Shown piece by piece: positions 1-5,464 of a DNA stretch of 6,727 nucleotides. Both the position numbers and the translations under genes were made by a program. Source of the DNA: Salinibacterium sp. (GTDB taxonomy: Bacteria; Actinomycetota; Actinomycetes; Actinomycetales; Microbacteriaceae); assembly GCA_025352485.1 (NCBI GenBank), contig JANXTJ010000239.1, positions 1 to 6,727 of the forward strand. Reading direction: 5' to 3'. Under the pieces are notes generated by a model. That model was not told the origin of the DNA, did not search any database, and saw only the letters and a program-made list of their open reading frames with translations. Numbering within the stretch: the stretch's first letter is position 1; each line of letters begins with the position of its first letter.

Positions 1-249
1 GCCGGAAATTACACCACCCCACGGGACGCGACCGAAGCTGTCGGGCGAGGCGAACGACTGCAGCACCGTAACGGTGTGCTCCTTCTGCATCATTTCGGCG
101 CTGGCGGGAAGCGCCGGGATGCTCGTCAACGCACCGCAGGCGGCGATCGCCCCCGCGACCAGCACTCGCCGGTGCAGGCTCAGGAAGCCGCGATGGGTGG
201 ACGACAACGACGGATCGGGCAATGATGGGGCAGAAAGGTAGGAACGCAA
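1..249 (-). CDS. Secreted protein of unknown function, N-terminal part (runs off window)
   Basis: The minus-strand frame ending at base 1 codes for a clear export signal: two arginines (HRR), a hydrophobic run VLVAGAIAACGALTSIPAL, then the likely signal-peptidase site PASA-E. The mature part begins EMMQKEHTVTVLQSF and goes on with SPDSFGRVPWGGVISG, then leaves the window. I do not recognise the family. The start is uncertain because the frame stays open far upstream and holds no ATG. I placed it at TTG 249, which has a GGAGA about nine bases upstream (259-263). Other candidates are TTG 222, TTG 207 and GTG 165; the last would remove the positively charged n-region. A cysteine sits inside the hydrophobic stretch, but no good lipobox is seen, so an ordinary Sec substrate is favoured over a lipoprotein. 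Confidence 0.55.
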   Translation of the reverse strand, partial: MRSYLSAPSLPDPSLSSTHRGFLSLHRRVLVAGAIAACGALTSIPALPASAEMMQKEHTVTVLQSFASPDSFGRVPWGGVISG

Positions 250-270
250 AAGGAGGCATCTCCGAGGTTT

Positions 271-287
271 CGCGCTCGGTGAGCGCG
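271..287. repeat. Perfect 7-bp inverted repeat in leader of the secreted-protein gene
   Basis: CGCGCTC, loop GGT, then GAGCGCG: a perfect stem of seven G/C-rich pairs just upstream of the assumed ribosome site of the leftmost gene. An overlapping alternative pairing exists between CCGAG (262-266) and CTCGG (275-279). It may be a leader hairpin or only a by-product of high GC; no U-tract follows. Confidence 0.3.
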
Positions 288-387
288 GGGTGCTGCAGCG
301 CACGAGGGTGGTAGTTCGGCGGCATCCGGATGGATACGGGCAGACTCGCGACGGTTCATCGGCGGTGTATTCGCACCGATTACTGCG

Positions 388-795
388 TCAGTCCTGGGGT
401 ATTTCCCTGTTACCAGCCTGCGCGACGATGCTGTGAAGTTCATGAGTTGGCGCCCATCGCAAGTACGGCGAGGTCGCGATCACGGCGATAAACACACCCA
501 TCGTCGCGCCGGCACTACCCCAGACAACATCGTTGACGGTGGCGTAGCCGGGCGGCATCCACACCCACTGCGCCGCCTCCAACCAGGCGGCGCCGAGCAT
601 CCCGAAGGCGATCGCGGCCCACCAGCGCCGACGCCCGAGGACCAGCAGAAGCAGGGTTCCGACCGGGAGGAAGGAAAGAATCTGCCAGCACCAGAATGCA
701 CAATTGATCGCAGATCCCGGCACAAAAGCGCACACGACGACCACACCGAAATAGAGTGCGGTGATGACACCTAGGATGTAATGCCGTCGCCTCAT
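388..795 (-). CDS. VanZ-like small integral membrane protein
   Basis: This gene codes for 135 residues with about four hydrophobic segments: roughly residues 7-26, 33-53, 58-72 and 90-108. The spacing resembles the VanZ-like family. Its signature is visible as E73-AA-Q76 at the end of helix 3, then a polar stretch and N88-D89-V90 followed by glycine-rich helix 4 (GSAGATMG). VanZ gives low-level teicoplanin resistance in enterococci, but most VanZ-like proteins have no known role, so resistance should not be assumed here. I chose ATG 795 because the first helix begins directly after MRRRHY. Upstream in-frame ATGs at 852/849 and 921 would add a charged, unstructured extension running into the promoter region of the divergent gene. 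No strong Shine-Dalgarno sequence supports any of these starts. Confidence 0.7.
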   Translation of the reverse strand: MRRRHYILGVITALYFGVVVVCAFVPGSAINCAFWCWQILSFLPVGTLLLLVLGRRRWWAAIAFGMLGAAWLEAAQWVWMPPGYATVNDVVWGSAGATMGVFIAVIATSPYLRWAPTHELHSIVAQAGNREIPQD

Positions 796-880
796 CTGCC
801 GAGTATTGCAAGCTCGCCTTGACGCTTGGTGAGAGAACCGTGCACGCATCATGTGTGTCGCGATGCGGCCGGAAACTGCC

Positions 881-891
881 GCAGACTCTGC
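881..891. promoter_or_regulatory. Short palindrome between divergent VanZ-like and DinB-like genes
   Basis: GCAGA-C-TCTGC is an odd-length perfect palindrome in the 124-bp divergent intergenic region. It lies just upstream of TACTCT (898-903), a possible -10 element for the plus-strand gene. A TTGACG occurs at 819-824, but nothing like a -10 follows at the proper distance. The site could be an operator, but evidence beyond symmetry and place is lacking. Confidence 0.2.
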
Positions 892-910
892 CGGCGGTAC
901 TCTCGAACCG

Positions 911-915
911 GGAGG
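911..915 (+). promoter_or_regulatory. Ribosome binding site fixing the start at 920
   Basis: GGAGG lies four bases before ATG 920. This selects the ATG at 920 over an in-frame upstream ATG at 851, which would add 23 residues of low-complexity leader. Confidence 0.75.
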
Positions 916-919
916 CCTC

Positions 920-1480
920 ATGGAACACGACTGGTTGGCTCTGCAAAAGTTAGTTCATCGCGATTTCGCGAAAAAGCTCGCGTTGATCACCGATTGGGAT
1001 GCCCCGACACCTGACACCGAGTGGCGCGTTCGCGATCTGGTTGCCCACGTCATCACCGAGCAGCAGTGGGTACCCTCCCTGCTGGCCGGGCTTCCGGTCG
1101 CCATCGCCGCTGGCGGGCTGCAGCCGATACGTACCAACGACCTGCTCGCCGAATGGGACCTCTACTCGCTGGCCGCGACATCCGCGTGGGAAAATACCGC
1201 GCAAGACAAACTCATTCACCTCGCCAACGACACCGTGACGATGGCCGAATACCTCCGGGAACAGGTCAGTGATGTGGCGATCCATAGCTGGGATCTTGCC
1301 CGTGCGATCGGTGCGGACGAGGCGCTGGATGACCGGCTCGTCGCCGCCGTCTGGACGGTGTTCGAGCCGCAGGCCGACGCCCTCACCGCCAGCGGACTCT
1401 ACGCGGCGCCCACACCGATCCCGGATGACGCGCCGCTGCAGCAGCGCCTGCTCGCCCTGACGGGCCGCGACCCGCGCTGA
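920..1480 (+). CDS. TIGR03086-type DinB/maleylpyruvate isomerase-fold metal-binding protein
   Basis: The 186-residue product matches, by eye, the TIGR03086/TIGR03083 group of DinB-like four-helix proteins found across actinobacteria. Typical marks are W35-RVRDLVAH-43 with E47 four residues on, a central helix, H122-SWDLARAIG-131, and the family's closing block LQQRLLALTGRDPR at the C-terminus. H43, E47 and H122 are the likely metal ligands. Proteins of this fold include mycothiol-dependent maleylpyruvate isomerase and mycothiol or bacillithiol S-transferases. The substrate here cannot be read from sequence. The start follows a good GGAGG. The gene stands alone on its strand: a VanZ-like gene diverges upstream and the methyltransferase converges downstream, with one base between the two stop codons. 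Confidence 0.82.
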   Translation: MEHDWLALQKLVHRDFAKKLALITDWDAPTPDTEWRVRDLVAHVITEQQWVPSLLAGLPVAIAAGGLQPIRTNDLLAEWDLYSLAATSAWENTAQDKLIHLANDTVTMAEYLREQVSDVAIHSWDLARAIGADEALDDRLVAAVWTVFEPQADALTASGLYAAPTPIPDDAPLQQRLLALTGRDPR

Positions 1481-1481
1481 G

Positions 1482-3023
1482 TTAGTCCTCGTCGTTCGGG
1501 ACCAGCACCCCGACCAACACGAGCTCGCGCAACGGGGGCATGACCTCGGCCGTGAGCTCTTTGGCATCCACCTCGAGAATTTCCGCAACGGCCGCACAGA
1601 TTGCACCGAGCGGCAGACTGCCATCGCAGGCGCCCACCACGGCGGCCAGCGCCGTTCCCGCGGCGACGGTTCGAGCGAAACCCGATCCCTGGCGAAGCAG
1701 CATCACCGTGGGATGCTCTGCGCCCGGCCAGTAGTGCCGTTCCTCGGTGACATCGGAGGCGACCGCGAGGCGAGCCGCTGCGAAACCGGCATCATCCCTG
1801 GCATCCAGCCAGTCATGGGCGGCGAAGACGGCGGCGATGTGATCACCAATGGAGCCGCCCAAAGGCGCGTCGTAGCGCTCGAACCGTCGAAATGTTGGGG
1901 CGCCGAGTGGGAGCCTCATGGCGATATAGCCGAAGCCAATCTGGGTGACCCCCCTGGCGGCGAAGTCGTCGAGCCAGTCGGCGTAGAGGCCATCAAACTC
2001 CGGGCCGGGGCGGGTGCCGCCGTCGCGAATCCAGGTCTCGGCGTAGAGCTCAACACTCTGCCGCTCGCGTTCGACCACCCAGGCATCGAGCCCGGTCTGC
2101 GCCACCCACGACTCGACCCGCTCGAGACCGTCGCCGGAGCCCCCGGGGAGGCCGCCGTATTCCCAGTTGCCGAGCAACTGCGCGATACCCCCGGGCTCGA
2201 GCTGTGCCTCAACGCCGAGAATGACCGCACGCACAATCCCATCGCCGACCATCCCGCCGTCTCGATACTCATACCGCGGCACCGCCGTCGCATCGCGTGG
2301 CGTGATAACGAACGGTGGGTTGGAAACGATGTGGCCGAACTTTTCGCTGACGGGCTCAAAGAGGCTGCCGAGGCGAAACTCGATGTTGGTGAAGCCGTTG
2401 AGCTCGGCGTTGAGCGCGGCAAGCTTCAGAGCACGCGGCGAAATGTCGGTAGCGATGACCCGTTTGGCATGTCGCGCGACGTGCATCGCCTGAATGCCAC
2501 ACCCCGTGCCCAAGTCGAGCGCCAAGTCGACGGGCGCCGCCAGCATGAGACCACTCAGCGTCGTCGATGCGCCACCGACGCCGAGCACGTGGTCGGCGGC
2601 GATGGCATGGCCGAGGGCGAGTTCACCCAGATCGGAGGCGATCCACCAGCTCGTGACACCCTGGCCGTCGACGACGCTGTACGGCCGCAGGTCAAGAAGA
2701 GGCGCCCCGGTGACATCGACGAGGCCAAGCTCGACCGCCCGCGCGAGACCGAGGGTCGGCAGTGCCGCGGTCAGCGCGGCGGGGGTAACGGGCAGGCCGA
2801 GCACGAAGGCGGTCGCGAGGGTCGCCAGCGCTGAGTCCGGTGCCGACCTCCGGGCGCCCGGCGCGGAACTTGCGGCGAGCGCCCTGAGCGCGGGAACCCG
2901 CTGGCCGCGGTGGAGGGCGGCAGCGGCATCCTCGCCCCACAGGTCGGTGAGCGCATCGACGGTAAAGTTCGCGGCCGTCAGGTCTGCGGCGAGCGCGGCA
3001 AGGGAAGTCACCGCGCCATTCAA
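1482..3023 (-). CDS. Class I SAM-dependent methyltransferase, HemK/PrmC-like, actinobacterial two-domain type
   Basis: The product has 513 residues with the TTG start used here. Residues 1 to about 150 form a mostly helical N-terminal domain, as seen in actinobacterial methyltransferases of this length (DUF7059-type, by memory). The Rossmann core follows: motif I LDLGTGCG (169-176), motif II ATDIS (191-195), then N235-PPF-238, the NPPY/F motif of enzymes that methylate a planar nitrogen in proteins, RNA or DNA. The block around YRDGGMVGDGI (253-263) follows, as in RlmG/PrmB-like enzymes. The C-terminal 130 or so residues look like a separate domain. The substrate is unknown; a ribosomal protein, release factor or rRNA target is possible from the family. 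The start could instead be GTG 3011; only a weak GGGTGA lies upstream of either. The VOC gene is 57 bp upstream on the same strand, so co-transcription is possible. Confidence 0.8.
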   Translation of the reverse strand: MNGAVTSLAALAADLTAANFTVDALTDLWGEDAAAALHRGQRVPALRALAASSAPGARRSAPDSALATLATAFVLGLPVTPAALTAALPTLGLARAVELGLVDVTGAPLLDLRPYSVVDGQGVTSWWIASDLGELALGHAIAADHVLGVGGASTTLSGLMLAAPVDLALDLGTGCGIQAMHVARHAKRVIATDISPRALKLAALNAELNGFTNIEFRLGSLFEPVSEKFGHIVSNPPFVITPRDATAVPRYEYRDGGMVGDGIVRAVILGVEAQLEPGGIAQLLGNWEYGGLPGGSGDGLERVESWVAQTGLDAWVVERERQSVELYAETWIRDGGTRPGPEFDGLYADWLDDFAARGVTQIGFGYIAMRLPLGAPTFRRFERYDAPLGGSIGDHIAAVFAAHDWLDARDDAGFAAARLAVASDVTEERHYWPGAEHPTVMLLRQGSGFARTVAAGTALAAVVGACDGSLPLGAICAAVAEILEVDAKELTAEVMPPLRELVLVGVLVPNDED

Positions 3024-3043
3024 TCACCCGGTGGCCGGCGAAG

Positions 3044-3059
3044 AAGCCCTCCGCGGCTT
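3044..3059 (-). terminator. Weak stem-loop after the VOC gene
   Basis: Read on the minus strand, AAGCC, six-base loop, GGCTT, then CTTC follows the VOC stop codon by about 20 bases. Only five base pairs and no real U-tract, so it may slow but probably does not end transcription into the methyltransferase gene. Confidence 0.2.
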
Positions 3060-3080
3060 ACGTGCCGTTAGTCGGCCGAA

Positions 3081-3464
3081 CTAGTTCGCCAGAATCGACA
3101 GGATGTTGCCTGCGGGGTCGAGGAACCAGGCGATATCCGGCCCGCGGTTGGCGGCCTTGCCGCGCGCGACGCCCTTCTCATCTTGATGAGCACCGTCGTA
3201 CTTCTCAAAGGTCACGCCCTTGCCGACCAGCTCGTCAATGGTCGAGTCGATGTCATCGACGACGAAATTCAGTACCGTGTAGGTGGCCGGTGTGTGGTCG
3301 GATTTCGGGTAGATGTAGACGACGCCGCCGGAGTCGAGCTGCAGCGAGATCGCACCCATGCCGGCATCGGTCACCGGGATGCCGAGCACGCCCTCATAGA
3401 ATGCGCGCGCGGCGGGGATGTCGCTCGACGACATGCCGCTGAAGGCCCCTGTGGTGCTGAACAT
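3081..3464 (-). CDS. VOC-superfamily (glyoxalase/bleomycin-resistance-like) protein
   Basis: The 127-residue product is a single VOC module of two beta-alpha-beta-beta-beta halves. Residues 9-30 hold the typical ...DIPAARAFYEGVLGIPV stretch, 62-87 the second half start (YTVLNFVVDDIDSTIDELVGKG), and the end carries the family mark W-FLDPAGNILSIL. The usual metal ligands appear to be absent: there is no His/Gln in the first strand and serine takes the place of the last-strand Glu. A glyoxalase I or fosfomycin-thiol transferase activity is therefore unlikely, and a binding or unknown enzymatic role is more probable. The start is well set by a GGAGG four bases upstream. It is divergent from the FBP-domain gene and upstream of the methyltransferase. 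Confidence 0.85.
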   Translation of the reverse strand: MFSTTGAFSGMSSSDIPAARAFYEGVLGIPVTDAGMGAISLQLDSGGVVYIYPKSDHTPATYTVLNFVVDDIDSTIDELVGKGVTFEKYDGAHQDEKGVARGKAANRGPDIAWFLDPAGNILSILAN

Positions 3465-3468
3465 GAAT

Positions 3469-3473
3469 CCTCC
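3469..3473 (-). promoter_or_regulatory. Ribosome binding site of the VOC gene
   Basis: On the minus strand GGAGG is followed by four bases (ATTC) and ATG 3464, a strong match and normal spacing. Confidence 0.75.
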
Positions 3474-3494
3474 AGGGCTTCGGTGAACGGATAG

Positions 3495-3531
3495 CTGACG
3501 CTGTCAACACTGGCATGCAATGGTGCGTCAG
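3495..3531. repeat. Inverted repeat in the VOC/FBP divergent promoter region
   Basis: CTGACGC (3495-3501) and GCGTCAG (3525-3531) form a perfect 7-bp inverted repeat with 23 bases between. On the minus strand a consensus -35 hexamer TTGACA (3507-3502) directly abuts the left arm, but I find no convincing -10 for the VOC gene at 16-18 bases. It is a candidate operator for one or both divergent genes. Confidence 0.3.
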
Positions 3532-3552
3532 TCCACAACGGGCTCGGCGCGA

Positions 3553-3562
3553 TATGTAGTGT
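3553..3562 (+). promoter_or_regulatory. Candidate -10 region for a leaderless FBP-domain transcript
   Basis: TATGTAGTGT contains two overlapping -10-like hexamers, TATGTA (3553-3558) and TAGTGT (3557-3562). With the second, the expected transcription start is at about 3569, the G of the GTG start codon. No purine-rich ribosome site precedes the GTG. No good -35 is seen. Confidence 0.35.
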
Positions 3563-3568
3563 GGACGG

Positions 3569-4063
3569 GTGCAACCGCTGAGCCCCGTCGAAATTCGCGC
3601 AAGTTTTGTGAATGCCAGCCACGGTGAAATCGAGCGCATTTCGCTGCCCGGATTGCACGAAGTTATTTGGGAGGATCGCGAATATCTCGGTTGGCGCGAC
3701 CCCAAGGCCCGTCAGCGCGGCTATCTCGTGCACTGGTTTCAGGAGCGCCCCATTGGGGTAGTTCTGCTAGCATCCGATTTCGCGCTCAGATCGGGGATCT
3801 CGGCGATGTGCGCCCTGTGCCGCATCACACAACCCTCGGATCAGGTCACCCTGTTCTCCGCCGCGCGCGCCGGTCAGGCCGGGCGCGATGGCAACACCGT
3901 TGGCACCTACATCTGCGACGACTTAGCCTGCTCGCACATGATCCGCGTGCTGCCGCCGCCGCATCCGATGCAGATATCCCGCGAAGAGCTGCTCGCCCAG
4001 CGCGCGGCGATGCTATCGGAACGGGCGCAGGCCTTCACCACCGACGTCATCAACCGGGCCTGA
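3569..4063 (+). CDS. FBP-domain protein (FusB/EF-G-binding C-terminal-domain type), treble-clef zinc protein
   Basis: The 164-residue product is a stand-alone FBP domain, the zinc module first named from the C-terminal half of fusidic-acid resistance protein FusB, which binds EF-G on stalled ribosomes. Visible family blocks are YLGWRDPKA (39-47), MCALC (80-84), LFSAARAGQAGRDGNTVGTYIC (95-116) and CDDLACS. The four likely zinc ligands are C81, C84, C116 and C121. FusB itself has an additional N-terminal helical domain, which is missing here, as in other actinobacterial members. Binding to EF-G and fusidic acid tolerance are therefore only possible roles. It starts at GTG 3569; there is no Shine-Dalgarno sequence, which fits leaderless translation. 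It converges with the aquaporin gene across a 133-bp gap containing hairpins. Confidence 0.82.
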   Translation: MQPLSPVEIRASFVNASHGEIERISLPGLHEVIWEDREYLGWRDPKARQRGYLVHWFQERPIGVVLLASDFALRSGISAMCALCRITQPSDQVTLFSAARAGQAGRDGNTVGTYICDDLACSHMIRVLPPPHPMQISREELLAQRAAMLSERAQAFTTDVINRA

Positions 4064-4084
4064 GTCGGGGCGTGAGTGCGGACA

Positions 4085-4114
4085 AGCAGTCGCGCGCGCT
4101 GCGCGCTGGCTGCT
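4085..4114. terminator. GC-rich stem-loop between convergent genes
   Basis: AGCAG, internal loop TC/TGG, then GCGCGC, loop GCT, GCGCGC, CTGCT: eleven base pairs with one internal loop. It starts 21 bases after the FBP gene stop. It lacks a T-tract on either strand, so termination by it is plausible for a GC-rich actinobacterium but not certain. Confidence 0.45.
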
Positions 4115-4187
4115 GCACCCCACCCCGAGGGCGGTGCATCCAGCGCAGACTCCCGTTGCACATCAGCACCGCCTTGATTGGCTAAGT

Positions 4188-4209
4188 CAGGCGACCTTAC
4201 AGGTCCCTG
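4188..4209. terminator. Stem-loop overlapping the aquaporin stop codon
   Basis: CAGG-c-GACCT, loop TAC, AGGTC-CCTG: nine base pairs with a single bulged C. It includes the TAA stop of the aquaporin gene (4197-4199). It may work as terminator or 3'-end protection for the ars mRNA, together with the hairpin at 4085-4114. No strong U-tract follows. Confidence 0.4.
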
Positions 4210-4964
4210 CCTCGCGGAAACAGCAGCAGCACTAACGCCGTGCCTAGTGCCGCGCCGACAAGTTGCGCCGCTATATAGCCGGGGGCCGCGTTGGGGGTGA
4301 TTCCGGCGAAGCTGTCGGTGAACATCCGGCCGATGGTGATGGCAGGGTTCGCGAAGCTCGTGGAGGAGGTGAAGAAGTAGGCCGCGCCGATGTAAGCACC
4401 AACAGCGGGAGCCGCGAGTGCAGCGCGCCCAGTTCGTACGAGGGAGAAGATCACCAGAATCAGTCCCGCGGTGGCAACGACCTCGGCCAGAAAGTGTGGA
4501 GCGGACATCCTGTTCTTTGTGCTCCAGCTGACCGCCGCCGTGCCGAACATGAGATTGGCAAGCATCGCTCCGGCGATACAGCCGATGATCTGTGCGGGGA
4601 TGTAGCGGGCTGTTTCGCCCCATGTCCGATGCCCCAGGAAGGCATCGACGACGGAGACAACGGGATTGAAGTGGGCGCCTGAGAGGGGTGCGAACACGAG
4701 GATGAGCACGGTGAGGCCGAGGGCCGTCGCGAAGGCATTCTCGAGCAACTGCAGGCCCGTGTCCGTGGGCGATAACTGTTGGGCTGCGATGCCCGATCCG
4801 ACAACAATCGCTGTAAGCAGGACGCTGCCGACAAGCTCTCCCGCAAGACGACGGATGCCGCTCGCCAGATGGTCCGACGATTCACGTGATGTGGTGACCA
4901 CCGCTGGCTCAGCCTCCGGATAGCTCAGCCCGGGCAACCCTCGTCGGGCACTGATGTCGCGCAT
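4197..4964 (-). CDS. Aquaglyceroporin (MIP family) of arsenic cluster, AqpS/GlpF-like
   Basis: The 255-residue product is a six-helix MIP channel in the cytoplasmic membrane. The two half-helix motifs are GAHFNPVVS with N100-P101-V102 and SFANPAITIGR with N206-P207-A208; R213 is the conserved selectivity-filter arginine. The first motif is NPV instead of NPA. The N-terminal stretch of about 36 residues ahead of helix 1 (RRLAGELVGSVLLT) is longer than usual, so a start further in, such as GTG at residue 22 or 23, is possible. Aquaglyceroporins pass As(OH)3, and AqpS of Sinorhizobium meliloti works together with ArsC as the arsenite exit route. The gene begins 11 bp after the arsC stop, so both are likely one transcript. 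No arsB or acr3 is seen beside it, which supports a release function, though uptake of small neutral solutes cannot be excluded. Confidence 0.85.
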   Translation of the reverse strand: MRDISARRGLPGLSYPEAEPAVVTTSRESSDHLASGIRRLAGELVGSVLLTAIVVGSGIAAQQLSPTDTGLQLLENAFATALGLTVLILVFAPLSGAHFNPVVSVVDAFLGHRTWGETARYIPAQIIGCIAGAMLANLMFGTAAVSWSTKNRMSAPHFLAEVVATAGLILVIFSLVRTGRAALAAPAVGAYIGAAYFFTSSTSFANPAITIGRMFTDSFAGITPNAAPGYIAAQLVGAALGTALVLLLFPRGRDL

Positions 4965-4975
4965 CGTGACGTCGC

Positions 4976-5386
4976 TCAGACCGTCGCGGGGAGCAACTCG
5001 GCCAACAGCGCCTGAACGCGGGCCCTGATGTCATCGCGGATCGGGCGAACCTCGTCGATCGACTTTCCCTTCGGATCGGTCAGCTCCCAGTCCTCGTAGC
5101 GCTTGCCGGGGAAGATCGGGCAGACATCGCCGCAGCCCATGGTGATGACAACATCGGAATCTTTGACCTGATCGGTGGTCATCAGCTGAGGCACGGCCTG
5201 CGAGATGTCGATGCCCTCTTCAGCCATCGCCTGGATCGCCATCGGGTTGATCTGGTCCCCCGGCTCAGATCCTCCGGAGCGAACCTCGACGGCTCCACCA
5301 GAAAGTTCGCGCATGTAGCCAGCGGCCATCTGCGAACGGCCAGCGTTGTGGATGCAGACGAACAAGACTGTGGGCTTTTCGGACAT
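4976..5386 (-). CDS. arsC: Arsenate reductase ArsC (LMW-PTP fold, mycothiol-linked type)
   Basis: The 136-residue product begins MSEKPTVLFVCIHNAG and carries the CX5R phosphate/arsenate loop C11-IHNAG-R17-S18, the MGCGDVCP loop with C85 and C89, and the D104-P general acid motif in WELTDPKG. It reduces arsenate to arsenite in the cytoplasm. Actinobacterial relatives, such as the Corynebacterium glutamicum ArsC1/2 enzymes, form an arseno-mycothiol adduct released by mycoredoxin. C85/C89 also leave room for a thioredoxin-type route, so the electron donor is inferred. I chose ATG 5386 because GAGGA lies six bases upstream and the beta-strand starts at once; an in-frame upstream start at 5449 would cover the operator and promoter. 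It follows the ArsR-ArsC fusion by 78 bp and precedes the aquaporin by 11 bp. By hand alignment it is about half identical, without gaps, to the ArsC part of the fusion. Confidence 0.92.
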   Translation of the reverse strand: MSEKPTVLFVCIHNAGRSQMAAGYMRELSGGAVEVRSGGSEPGDQINPMAIQAMAEEGIDISQAVPQLMTTDQVKDSDVVITMGCGDVCPIFPGKRYEDWELTDPKGKSIDEVRPIRDDIRARVQALLAELLPATV

Positions 5387-5392
5387 TGGTTT

Positions 5393-5397
5393 TCCTC
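5393..5397 (-). promoter_or_regulatory. Ribosome binding site of arsC
   Basis: GAGGA on the minus strand, six bases (AAACCA) before ATG 5386. It decides the start against the longer frame beginning at 5449. Confidence 0.65.
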
Positions 5398-5417
5398 GAC
5401 TCTCGATGACACTCCAA

Positions 5418-5445
5418 AGCATAGACCGTCGTCTATGGGTTTTAA
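5418..5445 (-). promoter_or_regulatory. Candidate promoter for arsC-aquaporin
   Basis: On the minus strand TTAAAA (5445-5440) is followed after 16 bases by TATGCT (5423-5418), a fair sigma-70-like pair. The operator fills the spacer and reaches into the -10 element, the usual geometry for steric repression. Transcription would start near 5411, about 25 bases before the arsC ATG. Confidence 0.4.
5420..5441 (-). promoter_or_regulatory. ArsR operator 1, in front of arsC
   Basis: A perfect inverted repeat CATAGAC-CGTC-GTCTATG (5420-5437). With its flank it reads AACCCATAGAC-N4-GTCTATG on the minus strand. The same sequence with one change in the second arm and a different N4 lies over the start codon of the ArsR-ArsC fusion. 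A 12-2-12-like symmetric site with 7-bp arms is usual for ArsR/SmtB dimers. Confidence 0.8.
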
Positions 5446-5464
5446 CCACTGTCGTGGCGAGAGT

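Larger units (their letters stand above)
5399..5464. repeat. Outer inverted repeat enclosing the arsC promoter and operator
   Basis: ACTCTCG (5399-5405) and CGAGAGT (5458-5464) are perfect 7-bp complements, 52 bases apart. They lie just upstream of the arsC ribosome site and just after the stop codon of the fusion gene. The operator hairpin lies inside. In read-through RNA from the fusion gene both arms would be present, whereas RNA from the internal promoter would hold only the arm near arsC. Confidence 0.35.

Noticed and set aside
180..443. Minus-strand open frame of 87 codons
   Set aside because: It runs through the leader of the secreted-protein gene in another frame and overlaps the VanZ-like gene end. 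The signal-peptide frame is the better explanation.
819..852. TTGACG at 819-824 as -35 of the DinB-like gene
   Set aside because: No -10-like hexamer occurs 16-19 bases downstream.
950..1624. Minus-strand open frame of 224 codons
   Set aside because: It is antisense to the DinB-like gene and overlaps the methyltransferase 3' end. It has no ribosome site and an Arg-rich composition without domain marks.
1713..2834. Plus-strand open frame of 373 codons
   Set aside because: It is fully antisense to the methyltransferase, whose motifs I, II and NPPF are clear. The plus-strand product is low-complexity, charged and without a recognisable fold; long antisense frames are expected at this GC content.
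3907..4623. Minus-strand frame of 238 codons across the FBP gene end and the aquaporin
   Set aside because: Its composition (runs of Arg, His, Ser, Cys) is that of a shifted frame of the aquaporin. The true channel frame has both Asn-Pro motifs.
5387..5449. N-terminal extension of ArsC from an upstream start at 5449
   Set aside because: It would translate through the operator and -10 element and adds no part of the fold. ATG 5386 has a proper ribosome site.
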